DNA of 64,000 bases from Perkinsus olseni. Its lineage: Eukaryota; Perkinsozoa; Perkinsida; Perkinsidae. Below are positions 1 to 11,591 of this stretch, piece by piece. The stretch's first letter is position 1. Every line of letters begins with the position of its first letter. The stretch spans positions 1 through 64,000 of the forward strand of contig JABANP010000170.1 in the NCBI GenBank assembly GCA_013115135.1, written 5' to 3'. The translations under genes and the position numbers were made by a program. The notes under the pieces are model-generated. The model did no database searches. It was not told the DNA's origin and saw only the letters and a list, made by a program, of their open reading frames with translations.

Positions 1-599
1 ATGCAAAATACTGTAAGACAGAAAACATTGTACACCGTAAGGTAGGAGATCTAAGTAGTACTTAGTAAGTACACACAGACCACAGTCCGATCCCTACTCT
101 GGTTGAAAAGCAGCTAAGCTGCTCAGAAGCGCCAGTGAATTCTGATAATCGTTGGACCGACGGGTACACCGGACGAGCCGTTTCAGATGTGGTATCCTTC
201 GCTCGCCTCGGCGGTTTCCAAGATACGCCGACGAAACGAAACCGCGGAGCAGTTCTTCATGGTCAGCTTCCCTCCGGCGGATGAAAAATTTCAACTTTCA
301 CCAAGTATTTGGAGGGTTGCATCTTCAAGGCTTTCTCGTGGCGTCCCATGCGGCGCTTAAGCCAGTTGTATTGCATGGGAACTCGTTTGGGCCTCAATTA
401 CTTTTGAAGAGGGCATCACCGAGAGTCGACGCTTCCATTATCACCCGACTATTTGTCTTTTTTCCATCATTAAAAACTCAACACCCGATACTGGTAAGAT
501 CATATACTCATCAGAAACATCATTATTTGTTCAACTTCTTAGCTTGGAACACACCGTACCTGCAAGAAGTCACTCGACTTAGAACACAGTGGGCCATCC

Positions 600-2405
600 C
601 TACTGCATGACTCCGTCCCTAAAGGCTTCGTGCATTCTCTCTATAGTGACTATCTCACGAATAGTCGACCACCACACACGCGGCCTGAAAACGGAAGATT
701 CTCAACAGCGAAGAAAAGGCTAGATGAAAACTCACCCGCGGAATATGACTGGCCAAGGCCACCAAACTCCGACGAAGATTGAGTGTCTCCAGCTTGGGAG
801 CGTCTGAGGCGTCCAGTCACCCGACTTCACCTGCTGCATCGATAGCCTCCTCCTGAGAAATCAAATCAGCTGGCTCATGCCTCAGGAAGGAGCAGCGCTC
901 ACTGTCGCAAGATATCTTCGTACTCTTGGATCGAGATGAACATCGGATGAGACCATTCTTCGTAGAGAAAACGGAGGAGCCATCTGAAGGGAAGAATATA
1001 ACGCGACTGAGCCAAGAGGGAGTTCCAACCTTTGATGCTTCGTCAGAGACTTCCTCTCATTTGTTTCACACCAGGTCGCAATTATCATTCGTCCACCTGG
1101 CTTCAACACTCGGCACATCTCCTCGACGTATCTTGGCAAAAAGCGTCACTGCGCCACGAAATTAGACTCACTTTTCCTTATCCGGAACATGTTCGCCGCA
1201 CTCGCAGGACCAAACCAGATCGAAGGACTCTCCAGGGAACTCCATCTGCAGGGCATCCATCTTCCTGAATACCACCAGCATGACCGCGCGCCACGAAATT
1301 CGCGGCGAGCCTTACCTGAAGGTCACGTTCTCTAGTCCAGCTTTCATGCTGATTTGAGTGGCTCTCTCCACTTGCGCATCCGACAGGGTAATGCCCGTCA
1401 CCTGCTCGCCACACATAAGGGTACAGAGACACCTTCACCACAGCAACCTCACCTGCACGGCTTTGCCGTAGCGTTTAGCCATTATACGACTACTACCGCC
1501 GATACCACAGCCAACGTCCAGTATCCGAAGAGGCTCTGAAGATGAATTTGAGCTCAGGTGAAGTGAGACGACCCGGCCTGGGTGGAGGCAGGAAGATCAA
1601 GTTCATCCGAATGGACGCCAAAACTCCCGCCGAGAATATCTTGCGAGTTCCGACTCCCGCCGCTTCCACTGTCTAAAACGCTCACGAGAGGCGATCACCA
1701 AGTGTGGGCTGGGCTACCCCGACGCCGGAGCTGGCCAAAACCTCAGCCGTGCCGTTGGAGAACTTCGCAAACATCACACGCACGTTCCATCACTGCTCAC
1801 CTGTCTTGGCCAATTCCTCAACAGCAGCATCGAACCCTCCCCATTGGAGTAGTTCATCCACGAACGTGAACTTCTGCTCCTTGAACATGGTCGTCCTAGC
1901 CCTGAGGGAAAGAGTGTCGCCCCGGCTGCTAATGGTCTTTCCGGATCCAACGAGTGGTGAATTAGACAGCGCATTTTTCTAAAATTCTCGAGTCCAGCGC
2001 CCTAAGACTGGAACGCCACCACTCCGGGACGACTTCTGCCGACCAATTTAGTTCACCTAAAAGATGCCACTACGACGAGGATGACAAACTAAAGGTACAT
2101 CGTATTCATCCTCACAGTGCAGCTACGCCCCTCAATGACAGAGGTATACACCAACCGCATGATACCTTTTATTCCAGCAGGTGCACTTGACCAGGGACTC
2201 TATGAAGCCGTCATCACGATGAAACCATCCCTTGGCCTCCTCAGTAGTATACGCCCCTAGGTGGATATGCTCCCCCCAGAAGCTCTCCACTAGTCCTGTA
2301 AAAGGCACTCCATTGCGGCAGCCTTTGCTCGAACGCCCTCACCATCGTTCGTCCACTTATCGTACTCGTCGCCAACACCACCGTCGGGCCGATACCTGCT
2401 CAGCA
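600..2405 (-). CDS. Tocopherol/MPBQ-type SAM-dependent methyltransferase, about 10 exons
   Basis: A class I SAM-dependent methyltransferase of the plastid prenylquinone group (gamma-tocopherol or 2-methyl-6-phytylbenzoquinol methyltransferases). In order, exons encode DEYDKWTNDG (near 2350), FWGEHIHLGAY (2205-2296), a helix with FVDELLQWGG (1800-1890), the SAM motif I ILDVGCGIGGSSR (near 1470-1537), TGITLSDAQVERA (1323-1418), FDLVWSCECGEHVPDK (1178-1271), RVLKPGGRMIIATWCE (1034-1137), EEWSHPMFISIQEY (903-983), LPSWRHSIFVGVW (735-850) and the C-terminal RVWWSTIREIVTIERMHEAF, ending in TAG at 600-602. The family carries all these blocks in this order. Exons join across 40 to 55 nt GT-AG introns. 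The 5' end is not resolved, so a transit peptide cannot be judged. No in-frame break was seen in the recognised exons. Substrate is inference: tocopherol and MPBQ enzymes cannot be told apart by eye. Confidence 0.85.
1152..1163 (-). repeat. Intron-borne 12-mer AATTTCGTGGCG, copy 1
   Basis: On the minus strand this word lies 8 nt inside a 40-nt intron (about 1138-1177) of the methyltransferase gene. It is followed by a GTGACG-like stretch and a T-run before the acceptor. The same word occurs in other introns of the window. Confidence 0.8.
1289..1300 (-). repeat. Intron-borne 12-mer AATTTCGTGGCG, copy 2
   Basis: The same word on the minus strand, inside the roughly 51-nt intron (about 1272-1322) just upstream of the copy 1 intron in the same methyltransferase gene. 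Sequence outside the word differs from copy 1. Confidence 0.8.
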
Positions 2406-2639
2406 CAACAACAATTGCTGACGAACTCGGGAGGGTACTAGTGAAGTTCACGCAAGTCACTCTAACCAATTGCACACCTCGACACAGCTGATTCAAGTGG
2501 ACATGGATGGGGCGTGTGCAGGAGAACACCAACACACAATTCTCATCATAACCGTCGCCCGCTCACGGTCGCGATCCCTTCTGAAGCAACGCCTGATAGG
2601 CCCACTTGGAGGCTAGGGCACAGGTGGAGACGGCCAAGG

Positions 2640-3645
2640 AGGGGAGATGATGATGTACGATGGTGAGGTAGAGTGGTATGAGTAGCCACATGTTGTGCAA
2701 CCTGTAGGAGAGATGGTCCACCAATCAGCCGATGGTCGATAGAGACTCACCCTGAGTATTCCAAGGCCGCCTGGATTTCCCGTTGGAGAGGTTTGGTCGA
2801 ACCACATACCAACAGTTGGGCCATCGGAACACTGAGAGAGGCAGCGAGGGCCGCTGCTGGTGACAGGGACATGTATCACGGCTGCGACCAAAAAACTGCG
2901 ACCATGGTGGTGCTGCTGAAGAGCACTTCATATTGTCTCCAACAGGACCCGCGTGGCTGTGCGGAGATGCTCCTGGAGTGCTGCAAGCTAGGGCTGTTGG
3001 GGTAATGCTGCCAACTGCATGATAGCCAATACATGCCGGGGCTCGCACTTGGGTACTATGTTGACCCATACTAGTATGGCGAGGCTGTAGCATACCGGTC
3101 CATGGGCGCTCCCTCCCAGAGGAGATACACTCTCCCGTGCAGCCGATCGACAGAGTCACTTTGACAGGCTCAAAAGCATAGCAAACGAGGAGTGGAAAAG
3201 GCTAGTCAATCCACCGACATGCCATGATTGTGATAAGCCTCAGTGACCACAGAGAGCCGCAGATACACGCGAACGGTGGACTCTTGTGTTGAGCCCTGGA
3301 AGGGAAAGGCCGCCAAGAAGTAGCCTGCCATTGAGAACCCCCAATAAACCCCACATCGTGAACGACCGTCACCTCGGAGCTGTTCAAAGAGGGAGTCTCC
3401 GCACTCTCTGATGCACAGCTGGGACAAGGTGTAGTCCCCTGGCTCCGGGGGGATGAAGAACCGACAATTACCCAGGTACATGAAGGAACAGAGTATGCGT
3501 ATCGTGAATGGCAATGACCACTCGCGAGAGGAGCGTTACTGGAATCTATGAGGACATTTCAATAGAACTCCTAATAGAGGGAGAACCTCCAAAAGCACTC
3601 GGGGAGGGGGGGCTCTCGTCGTTGGAGCCTTGATATTCATCTATT
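2640..3645 (-). CDS. Unresolved multi-exon protein, unknown function
   Basis: I do not recognise this gene. Minus-strand exons carry GNCRFFIPPEPGDYTLSQLC and CIRECGDSLFEQLR (about 3360-3480). A 48-nt GT-AG intron separates them from GYFLAAFPFQGSTQEST (about 3200-3310). A possible start with MNIKAPTTRAPPPR lies near 3640. The Pro-Gly-Asp-Tyr and Cys-rich stretch weakly recalls the luminal loop of choline transporter-like (SLC44) proteins; that is only a guess. Downstream exons toward 2640 are uncertain because no frame stays open for long and several splice choices fit. Limits are approximate. Confidence 0.3.
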
Positions 3646-3699
3646 GTTCTCGAGAGGAACCCGTACGATGCCAACTAGAGTTGAGGCCAATGGACGGTC

Positions 3700-4722
3700 T
3701 CGTACTCCGCACGCCTCGTGGCCACTCGAGTTCCTCGTATCCTGATGTCGATCATCGGCCAACGTGAAGGGTCCGTGATGGCCAGGTGGAAGTCGAAAGA
3801 ACATCTTAACGGAACTTTCGAGTCTGCCGTTGTCAGCAGGTCGGCCAAAACGGGCTAAAGAGAAAACAAATCGAACTGATAGACAAAGCGTAAAAATGCA
3901 CGCTACGCTCTTCGACCTTGGATACCTATTCTGCCTGAGACCCGACCGTCGAGCTATAAATGACAAGAGAATCCCGAAGCCAACTGCAACGATTAATCAT
4001 ATAAACATCAAGATACAGCCCACTATGATGCCATTTTTGTCTAGAGCCAGCATCGACCAAAGATACCACATCCAGTCAGCCCCCATCTCACATTGCCATT
4101 ATCATGCTCGGTAACCGGAGCGGCACCCTTGGCTTCACCCTGCAGTATGATGTATTCCGGATTGGAGCCGTCCGCGGGAGGACACAATCTCCAAGAACAA
4201 GCCGCTGCCCTCAATGGAGACACTCCAACCTACAGCAAGGCTCAATTCACAGCGTTTACCAAAGGAAGCGCTCAACTCGAATTCACACGTAAAACAGCGG
4301 AGGCCTCATCGAGCAGTCGCTGGAATATCGGGAGGCATTGCCCCTATGGCAGAGGCCAATTTGGCCGGGAATATCAACGACGACGCTCCGGGCGGTCATG
4401 AAGGCTATACTGCCTCTGCAGAGACGATGCCACAGTAGGCTCCTGCTGCTCCTGCTGCTGTTCGTCAGCAATTACGCATCACTTCAATTTGTGGTGAGGC
4501 TCAGCGAGATCGATGATAATGCCGGCAATGGCGGGTTGAACCCTTCACGCCGACAATGAGAGCATTATCTAAGCGGGCCCACCCTACCGCCTCGACAGCC
4601 GTGATCTCCCCATTCACATACAGCTGGGGCCGTCGGAGGCCTCGAGACACTGAGCCGGCACTGCTCCTGGATGGCATATACCGACCAAATACAGCCACTT
4701 CAAATGAAAGCTTCAAACGCAC
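3700..4722 (-). CDS. Possible single-pass membrane protein, unresolved
   Basis: Not recognised. Minus-strand blocks look beta-rich: LKLSFEVAVFGRYMPS and LYVNGEITAVEAVGWARLD (4500-4720), then FELSASFGKRCELSLAVGW (about 4200-4290). Near 3950-4040 there is a strong hydrophobic helix, GIIVGCILMFI, an in-frame TGA at 3997-3999, then LIVAVGFGILLSFIARR followed by basic residues. This would suit a type I membrane protein with a short basic tail, but the TGA interrupts it. A competing plus-strand reading (about 4090-4438, ending ASAETMPQ) cannot be excluded. Exon joins were not fully resolved. Confidence 0.25.
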
Positions 4723-4867
4723 ACCCTACACCACTCACGCCGTTAGAGTTGCTGCTAATAACTTATTATACTAATACTGGCAATAGTAACTATGAAGACC
4801 CTCGTCCCACCGACACTCCCATTTCATACTGACAACTCTAGCCACAGCACAATGAGCACAGAAACTG

Positions 4868-5990
4868 TCACTTAGGCCACAGCGGCATGGAACCCTCACG
4901 AAGATGCCAGGCCTTATCATATTTAATCCTCCACTCCATGAACCTCGCCAAGCCCGAGGCTTGCAGACTATGCTCCGCCTTCAGGCACGCGTACTTGATG
5001 CTCACCAAGTCCCTCGACATTCGGTCGAAGCAGGTCAGCCGAACTGGTATGAACTCCACCATTCCATCGACTATCGAACTCTCAAGGAACGTCCCTCCTG
5101 AGGCAGCCAGACTGAGCTTCAACGCTCGGGCACCGCAAAGACCCGAAAACGGCAAGCCGACCAGATGCAGAGCAGCATGCAGCAAGGGCCCGGGGGGCAG
5201 GGCTAGGTTGACCAGCGCCATCGAGGACGTCGATACTACGAACATGGACAGCCATTTAAAGGCTCGCAGGATCATCCTGACCAGCATAATGGTGATAATG
5301 ATGCCAGGCTGCTCCTACCTCCTCCGGGATGCTCTGGCCCACTCTATGATTTCGGCTGGGCCATACTGTTGTGGGTCGTAATAGAGCACCAATGAGGGTC
5401 GGTCATCGGGCACTCCTCGGAAGGTTATCACTGCGCAGCGAAGTAGCGTCTTCTCTAAAGGATCGCAACGGGCCGACCTACGAACAAGTGACCGGATTTC
5501 AACAACCCACAGGAGCCGCCGGGATAGAAAGACGTCTTGGATCGCTACGATCTTCTATCTTAAACTCCTGCCGATTGGTCTGGACCAAAACACAGCATTT
5601 GGAATGCCTAGTACAATCATTTATACACTACTGCGAGACTATGGAGGTTACTAGGCCCATTGACCAGTACTCTGCTTCGTAGAGCTTCTTATCTAAATAC
5701 GCTTACTCATTACTTGTACCCAAGGAGCCGTCGAGTTAAGACTAATGGCTTGCTGTCCACAGCAACAGCCTTGCACTGCCCTTGCTACCACTCATTCTCC
5801 AGCCACCGTGCCAGTCGTACTCGTCCAGCCTCCCTCACCAAGTCTGCTACATCCAACTCATCATTCAAACTGATCAGTCGATTCATCAGCGGGAACTGGC
5901 CAAGTCGTCCCTCTCGGATGGTGTAGACGACAGGCTGAGACCTCGGAAGAAGGTGATGACGGAAGAAGTAAAGTCGAGCGACCGACATGC
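4868..5990 (-). CDS. Unknown multi-exon protein with a hydrophobic segment
   Basis: Not recognised. The last two exons are well supported. One reads VFLSRRLLWVVEIRSLVRR, then VITFRGVPDDRPSLVLYYDP and AEIIEWARASRR (about 5326-5545). It joins across a 41-nt GT-AG intron (about 5285-5325) to MILRAFKWLSMFVVSTSS, a likely membrane segment, and runs to LREGSMPLWPK with TGA at 4868-4870. An upstream exon candidate at 5800-5990 reads VVYTIREGRLGQFPLMNRL. The 5' end and the exons between 5550 and 5800 are uncertain. The long plus-strand reading over the same stretch lacks this splice support. Confidence 0.5.
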
Positions 5991-6280
5991 GGGTGAGAAG
6001 ATCTCATCTGCCAGCGTGTAACAGCGGGGACTATCGGTGATTGCTCGTACCAGTATCGCCCCTCAAAGGCTCAGAACGTCCCCTTGGATGTAATAAACTA
6101 ATGGATTTGGCCGAGCTTAGTTGGCCGAGTGCGAATAGACAAGAAGCCGTCATCGCGCGTGTTGCTCATCGCCCTTTGGAGGAACCCAACAACACTGGGA
6201 AGTCGAAAAAGCAATAATGTAAATGCTCGTCGTCGGCTCTGTGAAACGGCGATTTTAGTAACTAGTGTCTGCTGCTGCAC

Positions 6281-6871
6281 TTAGGCGATTTCACGGTTCA
6301 AGTCCAGCGCCCGGTGAAGACTGTTGAAGAACTCCTTAGCTGATATCACGTACGAGGCAAAATTCATGTTGGCAACGAACCTGACAACAATCGATCTCCG
6401 GCATCAACACTGACGGCGTCTCTCACATCTCAGCGGCCTCCTCAGCAGTCACCAACTCGATGCCCACTAATTTTGCATATACTGTCCAGCGCTGTCTTCA
6501 GCTGGGCGGGCTCCTTCAAGAGACGCTCCCCGCTAGCACAGTTATCAGTAGCACCTACGAACATGCTGACCGCGGCCACGGACTTGACGGGCTCCTACGT
6601 TTGAAGCTCTCCAGGCAAGCGACTTGGAAATCTCCCTGCTCTCTGAGAAGTCGGCCGAGGTTCTTCACGGCATCCTCGTGCTGTTGGATGGTATCTTCAC
6701 TCTGAATAATAGTATGATTAAAATCGATCAGCCGTTTCACTATATAACACTCCTTACATCCGCAGCAGTGACCCTTTCCGAGACACCGTTGGGGTCCACT
6801 ACCGGTATGGCAGTGTTGATGACACTTCCCTGCCACTCCTCGGGGACCAACTGACCGTCTTCAATCGGCAT
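6281..6871 (-). CDS. Small helical protein, unknown function
   Basis: Not recognised. The ATG at 6869-6871 gives MPIEDGQLVPEEWQGSVIN. A 56-nt intron with a GTAAGG donor and a TTATTCAG acceptor (about 6707-6762) joins it to SEDTIQQHEDAVKNLGRLL, a charged helix that looks coiled-coil. Later exons read ERLLKEPAQLKTALDSICK and NFASYVISAKEFFNSLHRAL, ending NREIA with TAA at 6281-6283. The intron restores frame exactly, which supports the model. No signal peptide or membrane segment is visible. Confidence 0.55.
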
Positions 6872-6935
6872 AGTAACGAGTAAGTCAACTGATGATAGCA
6901 AGGTGCTTCGAACAGTAATAAAAAGCTTAGTCGCT

Positions 6936-6998
6936 GCGCAGAGTAAAAATGGACGGCCTGGGAATCGAACCTGGGAGCTTGTAAACAGCGCAGAGTAA
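6936..6998 (-). repeat. tRNA-3'-end-like insert flanked by 11-bp direct repeats
   Basis: Two copies of GCGCAGAGTAA (6936-6946 and 6988-6998) flank 41 nt. On the minus strand that insert carries a perfect B-box-like GGTTCGATTCC (6961-6971). It does not fold as a full tRNA and the T stem pairs poorly, so it looks like a decayed retroposed tRNA piece or a SINE end with target-site duplications. It lies just upstream of the small helical protein gene. Confidence 0.35.
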
Positions 6999-6999
6999 T

Positions 7000-8012
7000 T
7001 TTCGCTCGCCCGAAAACACAACAGACCATCAACGAGCCGTGTTCGTATCGTACACCAGAAGAACATGAATGCCAAGAAGGCCACTTAAGGTTAAACAATA
7101 CACCAACCAACACTGAGTGAAGGAACTGTCTCGTTACACTGTGGACACGACAAGGTCGGGGCTAGAGAGCCACCGTGCAACCTAAAGAAGAGGGAGGAGA
7201 AGCCGTAACAAAGTGGAAGGACTTCACAAAGTTCTTATGTACAACTGCAGGTGCTGCGGACGGAGTTATCTAGCCCGACTTAGAGCAGGTAAGAGAACAA
7301 GCGAGGTGACATCCGAAAGCCCATAGGCTAGGGACCTTGGAAAAGGCCCTAAACCTTCCTTATTCGACTACCTCATCTACTACTGCGCGAAACAAGAATT
7401 TCTGCGAATTTTTCATTTCCACTTTGGTTTGGCGTCGCGTAGGTTGAGCCTGGCACGCCCGCAAGATGCCAAGGACGGCCATTTTCCGCAGGGGTCCCAC
7501 CCGTCAGTTTGTACTTACTCGCACGTCATGTTGAGTCGACTGTGAGGGTGTCTCGGCGAATGGTTGAAGCCACCCGACGGACAAGGCCGCCGTTTAGGTG
7601 AAACAATCGCTGGTAGAACACAGCCAACCTCTGGAGTCTTTCTCCGGATTTCGGGGCGGCTATGTGACTGAGATGCAGAATACTCAGACGCGATTCAAGG
7701 GCAGAGGCGCGGACTCACTTTTTCGACTGCGGGCTCGACGAGTTTAGCGACAATGCAGTCAGCGAGTTGTCGGACGAGGATGCTCTGAGGAAGGCGGGGG
7801 TACGGTCAGGAGGGAATTAGCCATCAGTAAGCCTCACTTGGGATTGACTGTAAGTTTGGTAGTTACCAGAATCTTGCACTCTTAGCGGATCTTGCATTAT
7901 CGTAGGAAGAGTCTATCAATAGAAAGATCTCAATCCAATCCGGAGACCTCTGGAACTCACTCGGGTCTTCCGCCGACGTTTCGAAGCGGACTTCCTGAGC
8001 ATCCTTCTGAAC
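7000..8012. other. About 1 kb with no confident gene
   Basis: No conserved motif or sustained frame with splice support was found. A weak plus-strand candidate starts at an ATG at 7467 (MPRTAIFRRGPTRQF) and could end near 7819 with LDEFSDNAVSELSDEDALRK. The middle exons could not be joined, so it is not called. Confidence 0.4.
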
Positions 8013-11000
8013 TCAGTCGAGGGCTCGTGCAGGGAGGAGCATGACACTGCGGCGGCTGCGAAAATAAGATATAAGCCAATGATAATTACCAGCTGCGGGA
8101 ATAGAACCCGCGGCCTCCGCTATAGCAAACGATCTCACTGTCGAGTTCATCATCGCTGAAGTCGTCTCCACTGGAGTCACTCGCGAGCATCCTCTGCCAC
8201 GCTTCTCGGTCGCTCTCAATTTGCTGCCGTCTCGCGAAGTGATTCCGACCTCTCACTTTCCTCGGCGCTTTCCTGCACACAATCAAAAACGTCGCTCGCC
8301 ACGAAATTCCTACACGGACCTACCTCGGAGCCCCTTCGTCGCTAAGCATCGTCAGTAGCCTCTCCGATACCTACCAGAGAAGTCTCATCACTTCGACCGC
8401 CCCCCTGCACTCACCCGAGCCATAAGCTTCTCGCACCACCGCTCAGCCAAGCCTTGCTTCCGGGTGACGCGGTCTATGGCATCAAGATGAAGACGATCGA
8501 AGACACTCATCCAAGGCTTGGACTGGGGTATACCAGAAGGCGATCTGGGGGAAAAAGTGGTATCGACCTAAATATCCCGCACAAATGCGGCTCTCTCACT
8601 GCTTCATTTCCCTTGGGCCAGTCTCTTCCGGTGCCTTCGGCCTGAGTAGGAGCTCTGTGGCCTCGCGGAGCTCTCTCTCCAGGGAAGCTGACTTCCGCCG
8701 TTCATCTTCGTACATCTGATAGCCCCACGGCGCATAACCTTCGACTGCTTAACGCTCACTTTCTTGAACTTTCTATACTCCTCCAACTTCTCAGCCTTCT
8801 TCTTCGACTCAGCCAACTCCACTGACATCTCCTCAGCGCGCTTCGCCATCTTCCTATTCTCTTCCTGCATCTCCACGAACTGCGCCCTCTGCGCATCCAT
8901 GGCCCTCTGCAGGGCCTCGGTCTCCCTCCGCTGCTCCTTTCTAGCCTCTTCTTCCCGTCGTCTGGCCTCCTCCAAAGCCTTCTCTCCCTCCCTCCTGAGT
9001 GCTTCCATAGCCTCCTCCGACCTATACCGCTCTTCTTCCAACTGAAAGGTCAAGAAAGCACTTCACTGAGTTCGAAAAGAATTCCCCTCAGTTCATGCCC
9101 TATAAGACTCCCTTCCGCCCCTCTACCTGAGCACGAAGGCGTCCGAGCTCCCCAGCCTCCTCCTGCCGCTGTTGCAGCTCCACTCGCAAGGCTGCCACCT
9201 CCTCATTCTGGATCAGAGACCGTCAGTGCTAGAACGCGTGAAGCACGGAGGCGAATGCCACCTTGATCTTAAGGGCACATTCAGTTTCCACGATCGCCTC
9301 CCCGAGCTGCAGCCGACTCCTCCTCGAGAGCCTCCCACTCGATCCATCAGCTCTTGTCGACCCTCGTTGGCAGCCTCAATTCCACAAGAAGCTGAGGGAT
9401 ACCGGTAGCCAATCGAAACAGTTGTAGTCGTCCAAGTAGCATAAACGCGGAAGCCTCAGAAACCAATCCAAAACGAACGCCCCTCCTAGCAACTCCACCA
9501 GACAATCCCGAGGTACTAAATTGCCAAACGCTCGAGAAGACGGGTCCCCATCCAGCCCTAAGAAGGCACTACCCTAGCAATTTCTAGGCTCATCATCTCA
9601 AGTTCTGTCTCCTGCGCTTCCAGTCTCTCGGTTAGCTGAGCGGAGGCCCGTCCAAAATGCCAAAGAAGCCGCTACGGCCCACCCTAGCCTTCTCCTCTTC
9701 CACCTCGGCAACTTTCAAGGTCTGCATCTCATTCGTGCGCTTCAGCCGATCAACCTCCCTCATCGTTCTGAGCACGAGAAGCCCCCTACTCTCCATCGCC
9801 GGTGACGGGCCTACCACCGTCTCTACTGCTGCTGCCGGTGCTTCGATGCCCAGCCACTGCATTAGGTCCGGGTGGTCAGCCATAAGGGCCTTGAGGGCCT
9901 CCCTACGGGAAAGGTAGTCTGATAGCGAGAGCGGTCGATTCACGCTCACTTAAGCATCTCGTTAGGTCGCTGGAACATGAGCCTGAGCCGCTCATTGCAA
10001 ATGTCGAGGACTAGCTGCTTGAGCTCTTCGTCAAGATGCGAGACGGGGGTCGTAGAAGATGACCTAACGACAGCCGACACTCGAGCCGAGCAGGCCAATC
10101 AGCGAGGGCGGCTTTCAGAATGGAAGTGAAGCGAGCCGCCGAGGGAGGCGTCGTATGAATCGCCAAATTCATTCGTGGGCTCCCCTATTCTCTATGTGTC
10201 GTTGCGATGAGATAGTCGCTAGCTCACGTGAGAGTTCCATACTAAAAGCTCACGCTGCGGCTTCCTTTCCCGCTCAAACGACAGAACACCTTTGCCACTG
10301 AGTCACCTCTAAGTCGCCCTTCGTCATGGCGATACCGTCCGAGTCCGTGGGAACCCCTCGGATCCGATCTCTGAGTGCTGATACATCCTCAAGATACCGC
10401 TTCTGAGACTTCCTATTGGACGCTACCAACCGAGCATACCTGGGATAAGAGAGCGGCAGGCATCCGCTATCCTGACGTCCGGTGACGTGCTCAGAAGCCT
10501 GCTCTTGAACGTTTTTCAATGAAAACTTTCAAGTTCAATGAGCGTTCATAGGAAGCTTTTTCATCATCAACGTAACTGTTCATATTAATAACTATGACAA
10601 TATAAGGTAATATCAAACATCCGTGATGCCATACAGAGTTATAGAGTGCAAATGGTTAGCGTGTTCTCTATACGATTACGTAGATTTATGGTATCGGAGC
10701 AGAGTAGCTCTAGCGGGACACGCTTGCACAATTCGTGTTGCAGTAGACTCACTTTGCCTCAATCATCGCTTTCTCTTCAAGCTCGCGCTTGACCACGCAA
10801 TAACACAGCCCCACCAAATCTTCGGCGAACTCCTGGACTCGCAGGCGTTCTGTAAGTAAAAGTGGCTCAAGTGGATGTTATGGAGCGCACGCCTACGTGA
10901 GTCAGCTGGCTTCAGAGAGGACCGCCGGGAGGAGCCGGGCTCGGGGGCCAACACACCCAATACGCACTGAAAACAACAACAGAAACACTCGCATGTTGAA

Positions 11001-11381
11001 TAGTCCAGCAGACGCTCTTTCGTAACCCTATGGTAGTCCGATAAGAAGAATCTTTCTCCTGCATAAACTCACCGAATCAACTTTAGATTTTAATTAAGGA
11101 TCCCCCTGCCCATCAAAGAGACACTTCCTCACGAACTCCACTTGGTCTGTGAGGTTCAACCTGACCCGACAAGGACTGTGTCACCACAAAGATTCGTCTC
11201 AACTCACGCCCCTACGGTATTCACCGACTCACCTATCGTCGGTGGAAGCAGGGGGCCTCTCTGTCGTATCTCCGACGACACTTGAAGCTACCTTGACCCG
11301 GGTCCTGAAGGGTTCGGGTCTTCCCAAGGCGGCCTGTTTACGACGCAGCTGCCCATCCCGGCTGGACTTCATCATCTCCAT
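8013..11381 (-). CDS. Coiled-coil protein, at least 10 exons
   Basis: Function unknown. The start at 11379-11381 gives MEMMKSSRDGQLRRKQ. Following exons read VRLNLTDQVEFVRKCLFDGQ (near 11100), ERLRVQEFAEDLVGLCYCVV (near 10800), RYARLVASNRKSQKRYLEDV (near 10400) and EELKQLVLDICNERLRLMF (near 10000). Next comes EALKALMADHPDLMQWLGIE (near 9880), then a long Glu/Arg/Ala-rich coiled coil (9053 to about 8770) with LERELREATELLLR after it. Later exons carry DAIDRVTRKQGLAERWCEK and RRQQIESDREAWQRMLASDS, and the protein ends VMLLPARALD at 8013. Introns of 43 to 90 nt restore frame at each junction examined. One of them, at about 8280-8331, contains the repeated intron 12-mer. A cytoskeletal or basal-body role would be inference from the coiled coil only. 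Confidence 0.72.
8297..8308 (-). repeat. Intron-borne 12-mer AATTTCGTGGCG, copy 3
   Basis: The word lies 15 nt into a 51-nt intron of the coiled-coil gene. The neighbouring exons join in frame as LLTMLSDEGAPR then KAPRKVRGRNHF. After the word comes AGCGACGTTTTTG, close to the stretch that follows copy 1. Confidence 0.8.
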
Positions 11382-11591
11382 GCGCCACTCAAATGACTAG
11401 GCCTCTCAAGAGGGAGGTAAGGGAGCTGGGAACTGTCGCAAAGCCCATCCTGACTGGAGTGATTATAACCCAACCGAGCACATTCACGATCAAGACAACT
11501 ACAGCAGTACATGCAACGCTTGGGACATCGAACAGGGGAGGGGGACAGACCGAAGGCCTCTCTGTATCATCATCACTCCCACTCGACCACA

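Noticed and set aside
1..599. An open plus-strand frame at 152-610
   Set aside because: It runs opposite the methyltransferase 3' exon and has no motif. The first 600 bp show nothing else.
4887..5381. A 164-codon plus-strand frame
   Set aside because: The minus-strand reading is supported by an exact 41-nt intron that joins two convincing exons.
8086..8130. A tRNA-like T arm on the minus strand (GCGGG TTCTATT CCCGC)
   Set aside because: No matching acceptor or anticodon arm. It lies in the last intron of the coiled-coil gene.
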